From Acetilactobacillus jinshanensis (GTDB lineage Bacteria; Bacillota; Bacilli; Lactobacillales; Lactobacillaceae), in the NCBI RefSeq assembly GCF_004359375.1, contig NZ_CP034726.1:124001-188000 (forward strand): 64,000 nt of DNA, written 5' to 3'. This document shows, piece after piece, positions 17,416 through 29,913 of this stretch (positions are counted from its first letter, which is position 1; each line of letters begins with the position of its first letter). A program made the translations under genes and the position numbers. The notes under the pieces were generated by a model. It did not search any database, was not told the origin of the DNA, and was given only the letters and a program-made list of their open reading frames with translations.

Positions 17416-18201
17416 ATGATTATTTACGCATTAATTATTACTTCAGCTCTGTTCTTCCTGGCTTGGAATTTAATCGATAATCGTAAGATTCATTTTATTG
17501 CGTCGTTAATAACAACGTTGCTATTTTTAGTCACGGTCTTTTTTGCGGTTGCAAACTTTAAGGATCATTACGGGATGCATAAGGTGACTGAGCCACAACA
17601 AACCCAACAAATTAAGTCGATATCACCGCGACGATCATTAAAGATGCTAGTGTATCGACCGATGGGTAATAGTCGCAAATCCCAAATTGTAATTTATAAA
17701 AATAAACACAATAAGGTAGTTCATACTGCATCTGACTTAAAAGTTACTAATCAAATTGTTCAGAATAGTAAAATAACCAAGCCACACGTGGTTACGAGCG
17801 TCTCGAAATGGATATATAGTAATTCGACTAGTCATTTTTGGTTTTATTTAGCAAAGAAACCGTCGACTTATCGAGTTCGGCATACTTTTTACGTTCCTAA
17901 TTCTTGGCGAGTGTTATCAATGAAGCAGACGTTAGCGTTAAAACAGATCATAAAGAACCGTAGCGGTCAATTGGAGCAAAAAGCTAACTCACCACAGGCA
18001 GAACACAGGATTCGTCAACAGGCGATGATGTATGTGAAGTCACAGGAAATGGATGCGATTCATAAGAATCCTAAATTATCCGTTACTCAGAAGAAATTAG
18101 TGGCTAAACGAGCTACTAAAGATTTTAAAGCTAAAATGAAGCAAAAACTTGAGCGTAAATTAATATCAGAAGCGTTACAGACAGTTAAATCAATTGATTA
18201 A
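17416..18201 (+). CDS. DUF4811 domain membrane protein
   Basis: The 261-residue product has two N-terminal membrane helices (about residues 3-20 and 28-48), then an external domain with KMLVYRPMG and VSKWIYSN, and a basic helical C-terminus. This layout, and its position directly after a DHA2 pump, match DUF4811 proteins of lactobacilli. It may be an accessory subunit of the pump; this is inferred from context. A ribosome binding site (AAAGGAG) lies in the end of the pump gene. A terminator follows. Confidence 0.75.
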   Translation: MIIYALIITSALFFLAWNLIDNRKIHFIASLITTLLFLVTVFFAVANFKDHYGMHKVTEPQQTQQIKSISPRRSLKMLVYRPMGNSRKSQIVIYKNKHNKVVHTASDLKVTNQIVQNSKITKPHVVTSVSKWIYSNSTSHFWFYLAKKPSTYRVRHTFYVPNSWRVLSMKQTLALKQIIKNRSGQLEQKANSPQAEHRIRQQAMMYVKSQEMDAIHKNPKLSVTQKKLVAKRATKDFKAKMKQKLERKLISEALQTVKSID

Positions 18202-18223
18202 ACTAAATTTTCTTAGTTCTAAT

Positions 18224-18255
18224 AAAGGCGATGGCATTGGGCTTTCGCCTTTTTA
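18224..18255 (+). terminator. Terminator after the DUF4811 gene
   Basis: AAAGGCGA pairs with TTCGCCTTT and is followed by a T run. It isolates the rRNA promoters downstream. Confidence 0.8.
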
Positions 18256-18290
18256 TTTTATAAGAATTCAAATTAATTTCTAGAATTGCG

Positions 18291-18319
18291 TTGACAGGTA
18301 TTGATGATCGTGTTAAATT
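18291..18319 (+). promoter_or_regulatory. rRNA operon promoter P1
   Basis: A perfect -35 TTGACA (18291-18296) is followed 17 bases later by TAAATT with an upstream TG, an extended -10. The surrounding DNA is AT-rich, as in an UP element. Confidence 0.75.
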
Positions 18320-18400
18320 AACAATTGTCGCGTGAGAATAAACATGTTAATGATTTGTAAAGTTAGTTTAAAAAGTTTTTAAATTAATTTTAAAAATAAC

Positions 18401-18429
18401 TTAACATTATGTCTCATCTGTGATATATT
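18401..18429 (+). promoter_or_regulatory. rRNA operon promoter P2
   Basis: TTAACA (18401-18406) and TATATT (18424-18429) lie 17 bases apart, below an A/T-rich tract. The 18202-18632 stretch holds no gene: it contains the terminator, P1, P2 and the 16S leader. Confidence 0.65.
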
Positions 18430-18488
18430 AATAATTGTCATGTGAGCGAGAGCTCATGTGGTTAGCAATTGTAGGTCTTTGAAAACTG

Positions 18489-18498
18489 AACAAGATTT
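18489..18498 (+). other. 16S precursor processing stem, 5' arm
   Basis: AACAAGATTT here is perfectly complementary to AAATCTTGTT at 20252-20261 after the 16S gene. The pair would form the long stem cut by RNase III. Confidence 0.65.
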
Positions 18499-18632
18499 TG
18501 ACATCACAAGTGCAAGTGGTCTTGTTATTTTATAATGAGATTTTTAACTTTACGTGCGTTTTTAATAAATTCGTTCGTACAACTAAACTAGTAATTTAAT
18601 CTTAAGAGCTTGTAATTAAGTTCTTATGTTAT

Positions 18633-20219
<1,587 letters not shown>

Positions 20220-20294
20220 TTACATTCAATCGGAAACTTGTACAGATATCGAAATCTTGTTTAGTTTTGAGAGGCCTACAGGCCTTGCCCGTAT

Positions 20295-20368
<74 letters not shown>

Positions 20369-20378
20369 TTGCTGTTAT

Positions 20379-20451
20379 GGGGTATTAGCTCAGCAGGGAG
20401 AGCACCTGCTTTGCAAGCAGGAGGTCAGCGGTTCGATTCCGCTATACTCCA
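20379..20451 (+). tRNA. tRNA-Ala (TGC)
   Basis: A full cloverleaf with anticodon TGC in CTTTGCAAG. The G3-U70 identity pair of alanine tRNA is visible (GGGGTAT with ATACTCC). No CCA is encoded. Confidence 0.97.
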
Positions 20452-20554
20452 TTGAGCCCGTGAGGGCTCATACATTAGAACTTGGTTCTTTGAAAACTGG
20501 ATAATATTTATATTTCCTATTGAAATTATTATTTATTTTAAATTTTAATTTCAA

Positions 20555-20565
20555 CCGAGAACACC
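20555..20565 (+). other. 23S precursor processing stem, 5' arm
   Basis: CCGAGAACACC can pair with GGTATCCTCGG at 23564-23574 just after the 23S gene, with two imperfect positions. It would form the processing stem for 23S. Confidence 0.5.
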
Positions 20566-20634
20566 GCGTTATTTTTGAATTCTAAAATTATTCAAAATGA
20601 CCAAAACCGTTGTCACGCAAGTGACAAACATTTA

Positions 20635-23557
<2,923 letters not shown>

Positions 23558-23628
23558 CAAAAAGGTATCCTCGGAGAAGTATGAATATTAGCCAGTTTTG
23601 AGAGAATGAAGTTCTCTTGAAAATATAG

Positions 23629-23745
23629 TGTGGTGGCGATAGCCGGAAGGATACACCTGTTCCCATGCCGAACACAGAAGTTAAGCTTCCGCGCGCCGAA
23701 AGTAGTTGAGGGATCGCCCTCTGCGAGGATAGGTTGTTGCCACGC
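23629..23745 (+). rRNA. rrf: 5S ribosomal RNA
   Basis: About 117 nt, from TGTGGTGGCGATAGC to GTTGCCACGC, with the usual CCCATGCCGAACACAGAAGT segment. It completes the 16S-23S-5S operon. Confidence 0.95.
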
Positions 23746-23751
23746 GATTAT

Positions 23752-23824
23752 TCCGGCATAGCTCAGTTGGCAGAGCGTCTGACTGTTAATCAGAGTGTCG
23801 GCGGTTCGAGCCCGCCTGCCGGAG
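23752..23824 (+). tRNA. tRNA-Asn (GTT)
   Basis: Acceptor TCCGGCA/TGCCGGA with discriminator G, and anticodon GTT in CTGTTAA. It follows 5S closely, so it is probably co-transcribed. No CCA is encoded. Confidence 0.96.
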
Positions 23825-23836
23825 TTGACCTAAAGT

Positions 23837-23869
23837 AAAAGTGCTAGCTGTTATGGTTAGCACTTTTAT
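23837..23869 (+). terminator. Terminator-like hairpin after tRNA-Asn
   Basis: AAAAGTGCTAGC pairs with GTTAGCACTTTT around TGTTATG. The T tract is weak, so some transcription may continue into tRNA-Thr. Confidence 0.6.
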
Positions 23870-23874
23870 ATTAT

Positions 23875-23947
23875 GCCGATTTAGCTCAGTTGGCAGAGCA
23901 CTTGTTTCGTAAACAAGGGGTCGGCAGTTCGAATCTGCCAATCGGCA
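23875..23947 (+). tRNA. tRNA-Thr (CGT)
   Basis: Acceptor GCCGATT/AATCGGC and anticodon CGT in TTCGTAA. No CCA is encoded. It sits 6 bases after the preceding hairpin. Confidence 0.95.
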
Positions 23948-23976
23948 TAAGGATTTAAGTCATTTTCTTAAAAATA

Positions 23977-24005
23977 TTGACTGAAATCTTTAAACCATTT
24001 AATAT
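23977..24005 (+). promoter_or_regulatory. Promoter for tRNA-Tyr and tRNA-Gln
   Basis: TTGACT (23977-23982) and TAATAT (24000-24005) lie 17 bases apart, about 40 bases before tRNA-Tyr. Confidence 0.6.
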
Positions 24006-24045
24006 AATATTTGTCATGCAAAAAGTATGATAATTCATATATTTT

Positions 24046-24130
24046 GGACGGGTAGCGAAGTCTGGTTAAACGCGGCGGACCGTAAATCCGCTCTCTTACG
24101 AGTTCATAGGTTCAAATCCTATCCCGTCCA
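24046..24130 (+). tRNA. tRNA-Tyr (GTA)
   Basis: A class II tRNA of 85 nt with a long variable arm (CTCTCTTACGAGTTC), acceptor GGACGGG/CCCGTCC and anticodon GTA. No CCA is encoded. Confidence 0.96.
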
Positions 24131-24136
24131 TATTAT

Positions 24137-24208
24137 TGGGCTATAGCCAAGTGGTAAGGCATCGGGTTTTGATCCCGAGATGCGCTGGTTCGAACCCAGC
24201 TAGCCCAA
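24137..24208 (+). tRNA. tRNA-Gln (TTG)
   Basis: Acceptor TGGGCTA/TAGCCCA and anticodon TTG in TTTTGAT. No CCA is encoded. It is followed by a strong terminator. Confidence 0.96.
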
Positions 24209-24225
24209 TATTATCAATAAGATAT

Positions 24226-24257
24226 AAAAAAGACTGACTTAATTGTCAGTCTTTTTT
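24226..24257 (+). terminator. Terminator after the tRNA cluster
   Basis: AAAAAGACTGAC pairs with GTCAGTCTTTTTT. The symmetric A and T runs could also end the convergent glycosyltransferase transcript. Confidence 0.85.
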
Positions 24258-24308
24258 AGAAACTATTCGAATAATTAAAACTGAATTTAAATTTATAAAA
24301 TTATCAAG

Positions 24309-25037
24309 TCACTTTGGCTTGGTCATTTTTTGTTTATATACGTCAATTAAGAACCGTGGTAATGACATCATTCTTCCGATTCTTTGTGGCTGCTTAAGTA
24401 AGCGGTAAAGCCATTCAACATGGTGATTAATCCAAAATTGTGGTGCTCGTTTGGTGTGTCCTGATAACACATCAAAACTACCGCCAATACCAATCCATAA
24501 GGAGTTACTTAACTTACGATATCGATTAATAAAAGCTTCTTGCTTTGGATAACCTAGAGCGACAAAAACCATGTCAGGTTGCTTAACTTGAATTTGTTTG
24601 GTAATTGCGCGGGAATCACTAAAATAGCCGTTATGTGAGCCTAAAATAGCTAAATTAGGCCAACGGTGATGGATAACCTTGATTAAATCATCAATTACAG
24701 CTTGATGAGATCCTAATAAGTAAATTGACTTGTGGTGTTCATTTCCCCATTTTAGGAATTGAACAAAGAGATCAAATCCTGAAATGCGACCTGGCATTGG
24801 ATCGTTTAAAATCTTAGCCGCTTTAACAATGCCAATTCCATCAGGTGTTATATAATCAGCTCGTTTAATTAATTGATTATAGCTAGAGTGTTGATTAGCG
24901 TAAATCACGATTTCTGGATTTGCGGTTACGATAAACGTGTTTTGATGATGCTGAATTCGTTGTTCAATCACATCCGTAAACTTTTTAAAGGACGTATTAA
25001 CAAAATTAACGCCGAGAATTCGGGTTCGATGAATAAT
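24309..25037 (-). CDS. tagA: WecG/TagA/CpsF family glycosyltransferase, probable AUU start
   Basis: This family transfers N-acetylmannosamine to a lipid-linked GlcNAc in teichoic acid linkage-unit synthesis. Motifs present are TANPEIVIYA, ITPDGIGIV, LLGSHQAVI, FVALGYPKQE and WIGIGGSFDVLSG. The first ATG/GTG/TTG in frame (GTG 24971) would drop the family's N-terminal strand. Upstream codons continue it as IHRTRILGVNFVNTSFKKF with no usual start before an in-frame stop. AGGAAG (25046-25051) is spaced 8 bases from an ATT at 25037. An AUU start gives 242 residues, the normal length. Sequencing error is the alternative. Confidence 0.8.
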   Translation of the reverse strand: MIHRTRILGVNFVNTSFKKFTDVIEQRIQHHQNTFIVTANPEIVIYANQHSSYNQLIKRADYITPDGIGIVKAAKILNDPMPGRISGFDLFVQFLKWGNEHHKSIYLLGSHQAVIDDLIKVIHHRWPNLAILGSHNGYFSDSRAITKQIQVKQPDMVFVALGYPKQEAFINRYRKLSNSLWIGIGGSFDVLSGHTKRAPQFWINHHVEWLYRLLKQPQRIGRMMSLPRFLIDVYKQKMTKPK

Positions 25038-25150
25038 AATAAAAACTTCCTTATTTTAAACTAGGTTAAAATTTCAAACTAACTTAATAATAATGCTAAA
25101 ATATTAATGAATAAAACGTTGCCAATGATTAATCATAGGGGTGATTAACA

Positions 25151-25981
25151 ATGCGTCCGTTACAAAAGAAAATAGATAAAGAATTATGTGTAAAGCCAGA
25201 AATTGACCCGAAGCAGGAAATTCGTCGCAGTGTGGACTTTATTAAAGATTATTTAAAGAAATACTCGTTCTTAAAGACCTTAGTCTTAGGAATTTCCGGT
25301 GGCCAAGATTCGACCTTAACCGGTAAATTATGTGAGATGGCGACAACTGAACTCCGCAAAGAAACCGGGGATGACAGCTATCAATTCATCGCCGTTCGTT
25401 TACCATATGGTGAACAAGCTGACGAAAGTGATGCTATGGAAGCCATTCATTATATGCATGCCGATAAGGTTGTTCGTGTCAACATTAAGTCCATGACAGA
25501 TGAAGTCGTTAAGGCTGTTGAAAAGAACGGTATCAAGATTTCCGACTTCAATAAAGGTAACATTAAAGCCCGCGAACGAATGGTCGCTCAGTACGCAATT
25601 GCCGGCCAAACCAAAGGTGTCGTTGTCGGTACTGATCATGCCGCCGAAGCCGTAACTGGTTTCTACACTAAGTTTGGTGATGGTGCCAGTGACATTGCCC
25701 CATTATGGCGTTTAGATAAACGACAGGGTAAAGAAATGTTAAAGGTCTTGAAGGCACCAGCTCACTTATACGAAAAGGTACCAACCGCTGATTTAGAAGA
25801 TGGTCATCCGGGCTTACCTGATGAAGTCACCTTGGGCGTTCGTTATAAAGACATCGATGCTTACTTAGAAGGCCGTCCAGTTAGTGATCACGCAGCTGAA
25901 GTGATTGAAGGCTGGTGGAAGAAGACCGAACATAAACGTCACATGCCAATTAACGTTTACTCAACCTTCTGGAAGAAATAA
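25151..25981 (+). CDS. nadE: Ammonia-dependent NAD+ synthetase
   Basis: NadE makes NAD+ from deamido-NAD+, ATP and ammonia. The 276-residue product has the PP-loop [10 protein letters not shown] (residues 49-58), [19 protein letters not shown] and the substrate-loop region KVPTADLED. There is no glutaminase domain, so ammonia is the nitrogen donor. GGGGTGATT precedes ATG 25151. With pncB in this window it forms the nicotinate salvage route. Confidence 0.97.
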   Translation: MRPLQKKIDKELCVKPEIDPKQEIRRSVDFIKDYLKKYSFLKTLVLGISGGQDSTLTGKLCEMATTELRKETGDDSYQFIAVRLPYGEQADESDAMEAIHYMHADKVVRVNIKSMTDEVVKAVEKNGIKISDFNKGNIKARERMVAQYAIAGQTKGVVVGTDHAAEAVTGFYTKFGDGASDIAPLWRLDKRQGKEMLKVLKAPAHLYEKVPTADLEDGHPGLPDEVTLGVRYKDIDAYLEGRPVSDHAAEVIEGWWKKTEHKRHMPINVYSTFWKK

Positions 25982-25995
25982 TTAGGAGATATATT

Positions 25996-26415
25996 ATGCA
26001 TAAAATTGCTCGAATGTCAGATTACGCACCAGTAATCGTTAATCTAATCGAAACTACGAATAAAATTGGTGGGAAGCTACAGAAATACTTTACACCACTT
26101 AAAAAAGCTTTAGCGGATAAGGACCTTTCTAAAATTGATTTAGATCAAACTAAAAAGGTCTTTCAATCTGGGACTAATGAATATAAAAAATTATCTCAAA
26201 AGCTTCAGAAAGCACACGCTCCCGTTAAAGTCATTGGGCCAAGCATGTCACTTCAAACGGCTTATGCTCGATATGTAAAGAGCTGCCAAGATATGACCGA
26301 CAGCCTTGATTCAGATAACCAGAAAGTTGACGTTAAAAAGTTTAACCAGTCTGAAAAGGACCAGGATAAAAACGTTAACGAAGTTGTTTCCTGGATTCAT
26401 CGAATTATGGCGTGA
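25996..26415 (+). CDS. Hypothetical helical protein, 139 aa
   Basis: No family recognised. The protein is Lys/Asp-rich, predicted largely helical, with no signal peptide or membrane segment. A possible coiled-coil lies in the middle (NEYKKLSQKLQKAH). TTAGGAG precedes ATG 25996, 15 bases after nadE, so it is probably in the nadE operon. Confidence 0.65.
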   Translation: MHKIARMSDYAPVIVNLIETTNKIGGKLQKYFTPLKKALADKDLSKIDLDQTKKVFQSGTNEYKKLSQKLQKAHAPVKVIGPSMSLQTAYARYVKSCQDMTDSLDSDNQKVDVKKFNQSEKDQDKNVNEVVSWIHRIMA

Positions 26416-26459
26416 GATTTCTAGCTCCATACGTATATAACGATGGGGATGAATTTTGA

Positions 26460-26897
26460 ATGACTAATAACCAGTTACAACAGTTGGTTGAAGAGGTATC
26501 ATTACGATACTTTGCTAAACCGTTCTGTCATCACGCTCGATTTAATTCACGGTTACGTTCAACTGGTGGTCGTTATTATCTGCAGTCGCATGATATTGAC
26601 ATCAATCCAAGAATGCTAAATGATTTTTCAATCGTTAATTTGATTAACGTGATCAAGCATGAATTATGTCATTATCATCTTCACTTGGCCGGTTATTCCG
26701 GTCGTCACAATACACCTGAATTTAAGCAATTATTAAGAGCGGTTGGTGGTAGCCGATATGCACCGCAACCTAAGCATGTTCGCTGGTTAAAATATCGTTG
26801 TTTAAAGTGTGGTCGCATTTACTGGCGACACCGTCATTTAGATACTCATCGATACGTATGTAGTTATTGTTATGGACCGTTGAAATTAGAAAGCTGA
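26460..26897 (+). CDS. SprT-like zinc protein
   Basis: The 145-residue product matches the SprT/YdiL family. A metallopeptidase motif HELCHYHLH lies at about residues 68-76, followed by a treble of cysteines CLKC...CSYC near the C-terminus that suggests a zinc ribbon. Eukaryotic Spartan-type relatives degrade DNA-protein crosslinks; the role of bacterial short forms is not established. It overlaps no neighbour and precedes thrB by 8 bases. Confidence 0.85.
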   Translation: MTNNQLQQLVEEVSLRYFAKPFCHHARFNSRLRSTGGRYYLQSHDIDINPRMLNDFSIVNLINVIKHELCHYHLHLAGYSGRHNTPEFKQLLRAVGGSRYAPQPKHVRWLKYRCLKCGRIYWRHRHLDTHRYVCSYCYGPLKLES

Positions 26898-26905
26898 GTC
26901 ACCGA

Positions 26906-27781
26906 ATGAAAAAGATTGTGATTAGAATTCCCGCTACGTCATCGAATTTAGGTGCCGGAATCAATTCATTGGGGATTGCGTTCGCTCTGTATTCAACCGT
27001 AATCGTTGAAGAAAAGACCGATCGTTGGCGAGTTAACCATTCGTTAAAAGGAATTCCGCATGACGCTAATAATTTAATTGTTCAGACGATTTTACGGATT
27101 AACCCGAAAATTGCGCCAAGACAGTTAACCGTTATGTCAGATATTCCGCAAGCTCATGGTTTAGGTCACAGTACCGCTTCAATCATTGCCGGAATTAAAA
27201 TTGCGAACGTTCTGGGTCACATGAATTTAACCCTGGATCAGCAGATCAACATTGGTAATCAATTGATGGGTCATCCGGAATGTGTTGCTTCCGGAATCTT
27301 AGGTGATCTGACGGCATCATATGCGAATGGCAAGCGGGTTTCGACGGTCAAAACGCATATGCCTCAAGTATACGCATTAATGTACATCATTCCTCACTAC
27401 AACAGTAAGCAGCATTCTGTTCCGCCAATTAAAAAGGTTACGTTATCTGAAATGATCCAATCAATTGATGTTTCAAACGTCTTGATTGCTGCCGTTATGG
27501 ATAACCGCTGGACAAAGGCTTCCATGATGATGGAAAAAGATCCCATTAAAGCCCATCATCGAAAAGTCGGTCTTCATGATCTAAAGGTGATTCGTAATCA
27601 GGCGCATCAGTTAGGGATTTATGGTACTTATCTGAATGGTCAGGGACCGCTAATCATTACCTTTGGTCAACGAATTGAATTAAATCGACTTCATGATCGG
27701 CTCAGTGATGACGCAAGTTTAAAGGGTGCTATCCGAGTATTAGGAATCGATCGAAACGGTACCACCGTTCGTGGCGAATAA
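26906..27781 (+). CDS. thrB: Homoserine kinase (GHMP family)
   Basis: ThrB phosphorylates homoserine for threonine synthesis. The 291-residue product starts MKKIVIRIPATSSNLGAGIN, the family N-terminus. The ATP-binding motif reads AHGLGHSTASI, where most have GLGSSSA, so one Ser is His. HPECVASGILGDLT and a C-terminal LNGQGPLIITF follow. ATG 26906 is chosen because it begins the conserved strand; an upstream start at 26867 would lie inside sprT. The ribosome binding site is weak, so coupling to sprT is likely. Other GHMP kinases are possible. Confidence 0.8.
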   Translation: MKKIVIRIPATSSNLGAGINSLGIAFALYSTVIVEEKTDRWRVNHSLKGIPHDANNLIVQTILRINPKIAPRQLTVMSDIPQAHGLGHSTASIIAGIKIANVLGHMNLTLDQQINIGNQLMGHPECVASGILGDLTASYANGKRVSTVKTHMPQVYALMYIIPHYNSKQHSVPPIKKVTLSEMIQSIDVSNVLIAAVMDNRWTKASMMMEKDPIKAHHRKVGLHDLKVIRNQAHQLGIYGTYLNGQGPLIITFGQRIELNRLHDRLSDDASLKGAIRVLGIDRNGTTVRGE

Positions 27782-27789
27782 GTTTTTAT

Positions 27790-27818
27790 TTGAAAAATGA
27801 CTCGAACTCTGCTATATT
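27790..27818 (+). promoter_or_regulatory. Promoter for tRNA-Leu
   Basis: TTGAAA (27790-27795) and TATATT (27813-27818) lie 17 bases apart, about 20 bases before the mature tRNA. Confidence 0.65.
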
Positions 27819-27839
27819 AATAACCGTCAAAGAAATAAT

Positions 27840-27925
27840 GCAGCCATGGCGGAATTGGTAGACGCGCGAGATTAAGGATCTCGTCGGGATTTTTCCCGAT
27901 GGAAGTTCGAGTCTTCTTGGCTGCA
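27840..27925 (+). tRNA. tRNA-Leu (AAG)
   Basis: A class II tRNA of 86 nt with acceptor GCAGCCA/TGGCTGC and long variable arm. A 5-bp anticodon stem CGAGA/TCTCG leaves the loop TTAAGGA, giving anticodon AAG. No CCA is encoded. Confidence 0.9.
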
Positions 27926-27939
27926 TAACATAAGACGTA

Positions 27940-27979
27940 AAATAACCACATCTAATCATTAGATATGGTTATTTTTTTA
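27940..27979 (+). terminator. Terminator after tRNA-Leu
   Basis: AAATAACCACATCTAAT pairs with ATTAGATATGGTTATTT (one mismatch) and runs into TTTTTTT. Confidence 0.85.
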
Positions 27980-27982
27980 CAC

Positions 27983-28018
27983 AAAAAGGCCAGACGGAAA
28001 TTTCCGTTTGGCCTTTTA
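27983..28018 (-). terminator. Terminator of tmRNA
   Basis: A 13-bp inverted repeat, GGCCAGACGGAAA with TTTCCGTTTGGCC, lies 17 bases past the 3' end of tmRNA and ends in a T run on the minus strand. Confidence 0.85.
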
Positions 28019-28034
28019 TTATTTTAATTGTTAG

Positions 28035-28289
28035 TGGAGATGGCGGGAATCGAACCCGTGTCCAAACAACTCTTTATAGCACCGTCACGTCGTATGCAAA
28101 TCGAAACATCAACAACAGCCGGCATATGATACTGTACTAACTATCCGGTGTCATCAGTACAGGAGCGCTGTTAAATTACGCAGCGATAGCTTGATTATTG
28201 TTTGCAGTTAAACAAAGAAAGTGCGCTTATACGTACGCCTAACGAACGCAGTACTACTGAGGGCTGAATGTCGAATCCTTAACATCCCC
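28035..28289 (-). ncRNA. ssrA: Transfer-messenger RNA, unusually short
   Basis: Both tRNA-like ends are clear on the minus strand: GGGGATGTTAAGGATTCGACA at the 5' end and GGACACGGGTTCGATTCCCG then CCATCTCC A at the 3' end. The tag starts at the resume codon GCA (28205-28203) and reads ANNNQAIAA before TAA. The whole RNA is about 255 nt, against 340-400 nt in most bacteria. Only about 140 nt follow the tag stop. One pseudoknot-like element is visible there (CTGTACT/AGTACAG with CCGG-CCGG), so two or more usual pseudoknots seem absent. No CCA is encoded. Confidence 0.9.
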
Positions 28290-28306
28290 ATAATGACTAC
28301 AACCTT

Positions 28307-28334
28307 ATTATATCATATTTAATAATTCTGTCAG
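28307..28334 (-). promoter_or_regulatory. Promoter of tmRNA
   Basis: On the minus strand CTGACA and TATAAT are separated by 16 bases, with TG one base before the -10. The mature 5' GGGG begins 17 bases below the -10. Confidence 0.75.
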
Positions 28335-29057
28335 CTAATATCCTTTCAAGACGTCGTGATTATTAGTCCTTGCTTGAACATCTTTGCGGATTACCGGTGA
28401 AACATGATTAATTGAAACGGTTCTTCTTAGATGTCCCTGCAGTAATAACCGTTTACTACCACTGTCGTTACAGGTAATTAACGTTAAAATTGGTTGCTTA
28501 GTATTATTAATGACGTTGACGTCATAGGGGCTGATAACTTTTCGAACGTTGATTTTATAAACGTATACCTTTTTCATGTTGGTAATATACACCTGAGTTC
28601 CCTTATGTGCGTGAAACCAAAGCGGTGTAAAAAGGGCTGATTTATTGATCATGTGGTGTCCCGCTAAGGCATAGTTACCTTGGCCCATTTTTTCGTTAGC
28701 TTTCATGGTCCCAGCAGCCAGCATTAACGTTTCGTTGCCAACACCCTTACCAATCGGCAAATGGAGCCCAACGGATGGGACTAGGATTTGGCCGATGACA
28801 GGTAAATGTTTAGCATGCATTCTAGCACTGACAACCTGACTCATGGTCACGGGTTTAACCTTGCTCATATCGTAGCCACTCGACTTGTGGCGTAAGCCTT
28901 GGTTAACGGTTTGACGATTGACCTGAACCTGGTAGTGATTGACTAGGTGTGATTTAACGGGCTCATAAGCAAAGCAGCCAATCGCTAGGATAAAGCATAG
29001 GATTGATAACCACTTTAAGCATCGACTTAAATTAAATTTTGAAGGATGTGAATTCAT
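28335..29057 (-). CDS. srtA: Class A sortase
   Basis: Sortase A joins LPXTG proteins to the cell wall. The 240-residue product has an N-terminal membrane anchor (about residues 14-30), the catalytic His in ALAGHHMINKSALF, the Cys in LTLITCND, and the Arg about 10 residues on in LLLQGHLRR. GAAAGGAAT lies upstream of ATG 29057. No LPXTG substrate is encoded in this window. The gene ends right at the tmRNA promoter. Confidence 0.92.
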   Translation of the reverse strand: MNSHPSKFNLSRCLKWLSILCFILAIGCFAYEPVKSHLVNHYQVQVNRQTVNQGLRHKSSGYDMSKVKPVTMSQVVSARMHAKHLPVIGQILVPSVGLHLPIGKGVGNETLMLAAGTMKANEKMGQGNYALAGHHMINKSALFTPLWFHAHKGTQVYITNMKKVYVYKINVRKVISPYDVNVINNTKQPILTLITCNDSGSKRLLLQGHLRRTVSINHVSPVIRKDVQARTNNHDVLKGY

Positions 29058-29188
29058 ATTTAATTCCTTTCATTAATAATCTGAAATATAGTTTATCACA
29101 TTTACTAGATCTGAAAGGGTTGTAGCGTAGCCAGATAGCCATGATATAATGTGATTATAGATAATCGTTAGAAAGAAGAGCGGTAATT

Positions 29189-29434
29189 ATTCTAAGATCG
29201 CATTTTCGTCGTTCTAATAACCCACGTTTATGGAAACTAAGTGGCTTCGTTGATCTTCGCCAGTATGGCCCGGATATTATGAATCATTATGCCCCGAATA
29301 ATCAGCGTGCTGTAATTGCTAAAAACGTCGACATTAACAACGTCATCTGGTTAAAAGGTCACTTAATGCAAAAGAATCCCGTGGCCTATGTTTACGATGC
29401 CAAGAAGCAGGGCTGGGTTAAACTTAGTAAGTAA
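29189..29434 (+). CDS. Hypothetical protein of about 81 aa with probable AUU start
   Basis: The frame is open after an in-frame TAA (29163-29165) and reads ILRSHFRRSNNPRLWKLSGF then VDLRQYGPDIMNHYAP, ending VAYVYDAKKQGWVKLSK. No ATG, GTG or TTG occurs before ATG 29279, which has no ribosome binding site. GAAAGAAG (29171-29178) is followed by two ATT codons at 29186 and 29189. A TATAAT at 29145-29150 would give a short leader. Codon use is that of a real gene. The family is unknown. It is followed by a second unknown gene. Confidence 0.6.
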   Translation: MLRSHFRRSNNPRLWKLSGFVDLRQYGPDIMNHYAPNNQRAVIAKNVDINNVIWLKGHLMQKNPVAYVYDAKKQGWVKLSK

Positions 29435-29470
29435 ATGTTCTTAAGATCGTAATTAAGGAAGTTGATTTAG

Positions 29471-29812
29471 ATGAATAATAATAACGTTAAGATGAATCCA
29501 GACGCTTTAAAACTTCTGTCTAAATTAGATGATATTCAGCATGGCATTAACGCTTCCGGGGCCTTTGCAATTTTGGTTCTTCATATGGACGGTAACAACG
29601 TTTCAAAAGTTCCGGTTGCCCAATTAATCCAGTCTGGAATTCAAAAGGCCCGTTTAACTGGGGTTCGCTTAAATACGAACATTAGTCTTGAATCAATGGT
29701 TGACAAAACCTTAGATATTTTAGAAAAACATCACATGATTACTTCCGAGAACTTGCCGTTGGGTAAGGGCTTAGTCTGCTATAAAGTTAACCCTGATTTA
29801 GTTCAATTATAA
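29471..29812 (+). CDS. Hypothetical protein, 113 aa
   Basis: No family recognised. It is a soluble protein beginning MNNNNVKMNPDALKLLSKLD, probably mixed alpha/beta, with no signal peptide. AAGGAAG lies 10 bases before ATG 29471. It is 36 bases after the preceding small gene and probably shares its promoter. Confidence 0.65.
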   Translation: MNNNNVKMNPDALKLLSKLDDIQHGINASGAFAILVLHMDGNNVSKVPVAQLIQSGIQKARLTGVRLNTNISLESMVDKTLDILEKHHMITSENLPLGKGLVCYKVNPDLVQL

Positions 29813-29913
29813 GTAATATTAGGTAATGTCTCTGTAACTAAAATGAAACTATATTGCAAGGTTTAAAGTCCCGTTTCTATGCTATTATAAATAATGTAAA
29901 CGGGAGGCTTTTA

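Noticed and set aside
24873-25064. A 63-residue plus-strand ORF over the start of the TagA-family gene
   Set aside because: It has no ribosome binding site and lies antisense to the conserved N-terminus of the glycosyltransferase.
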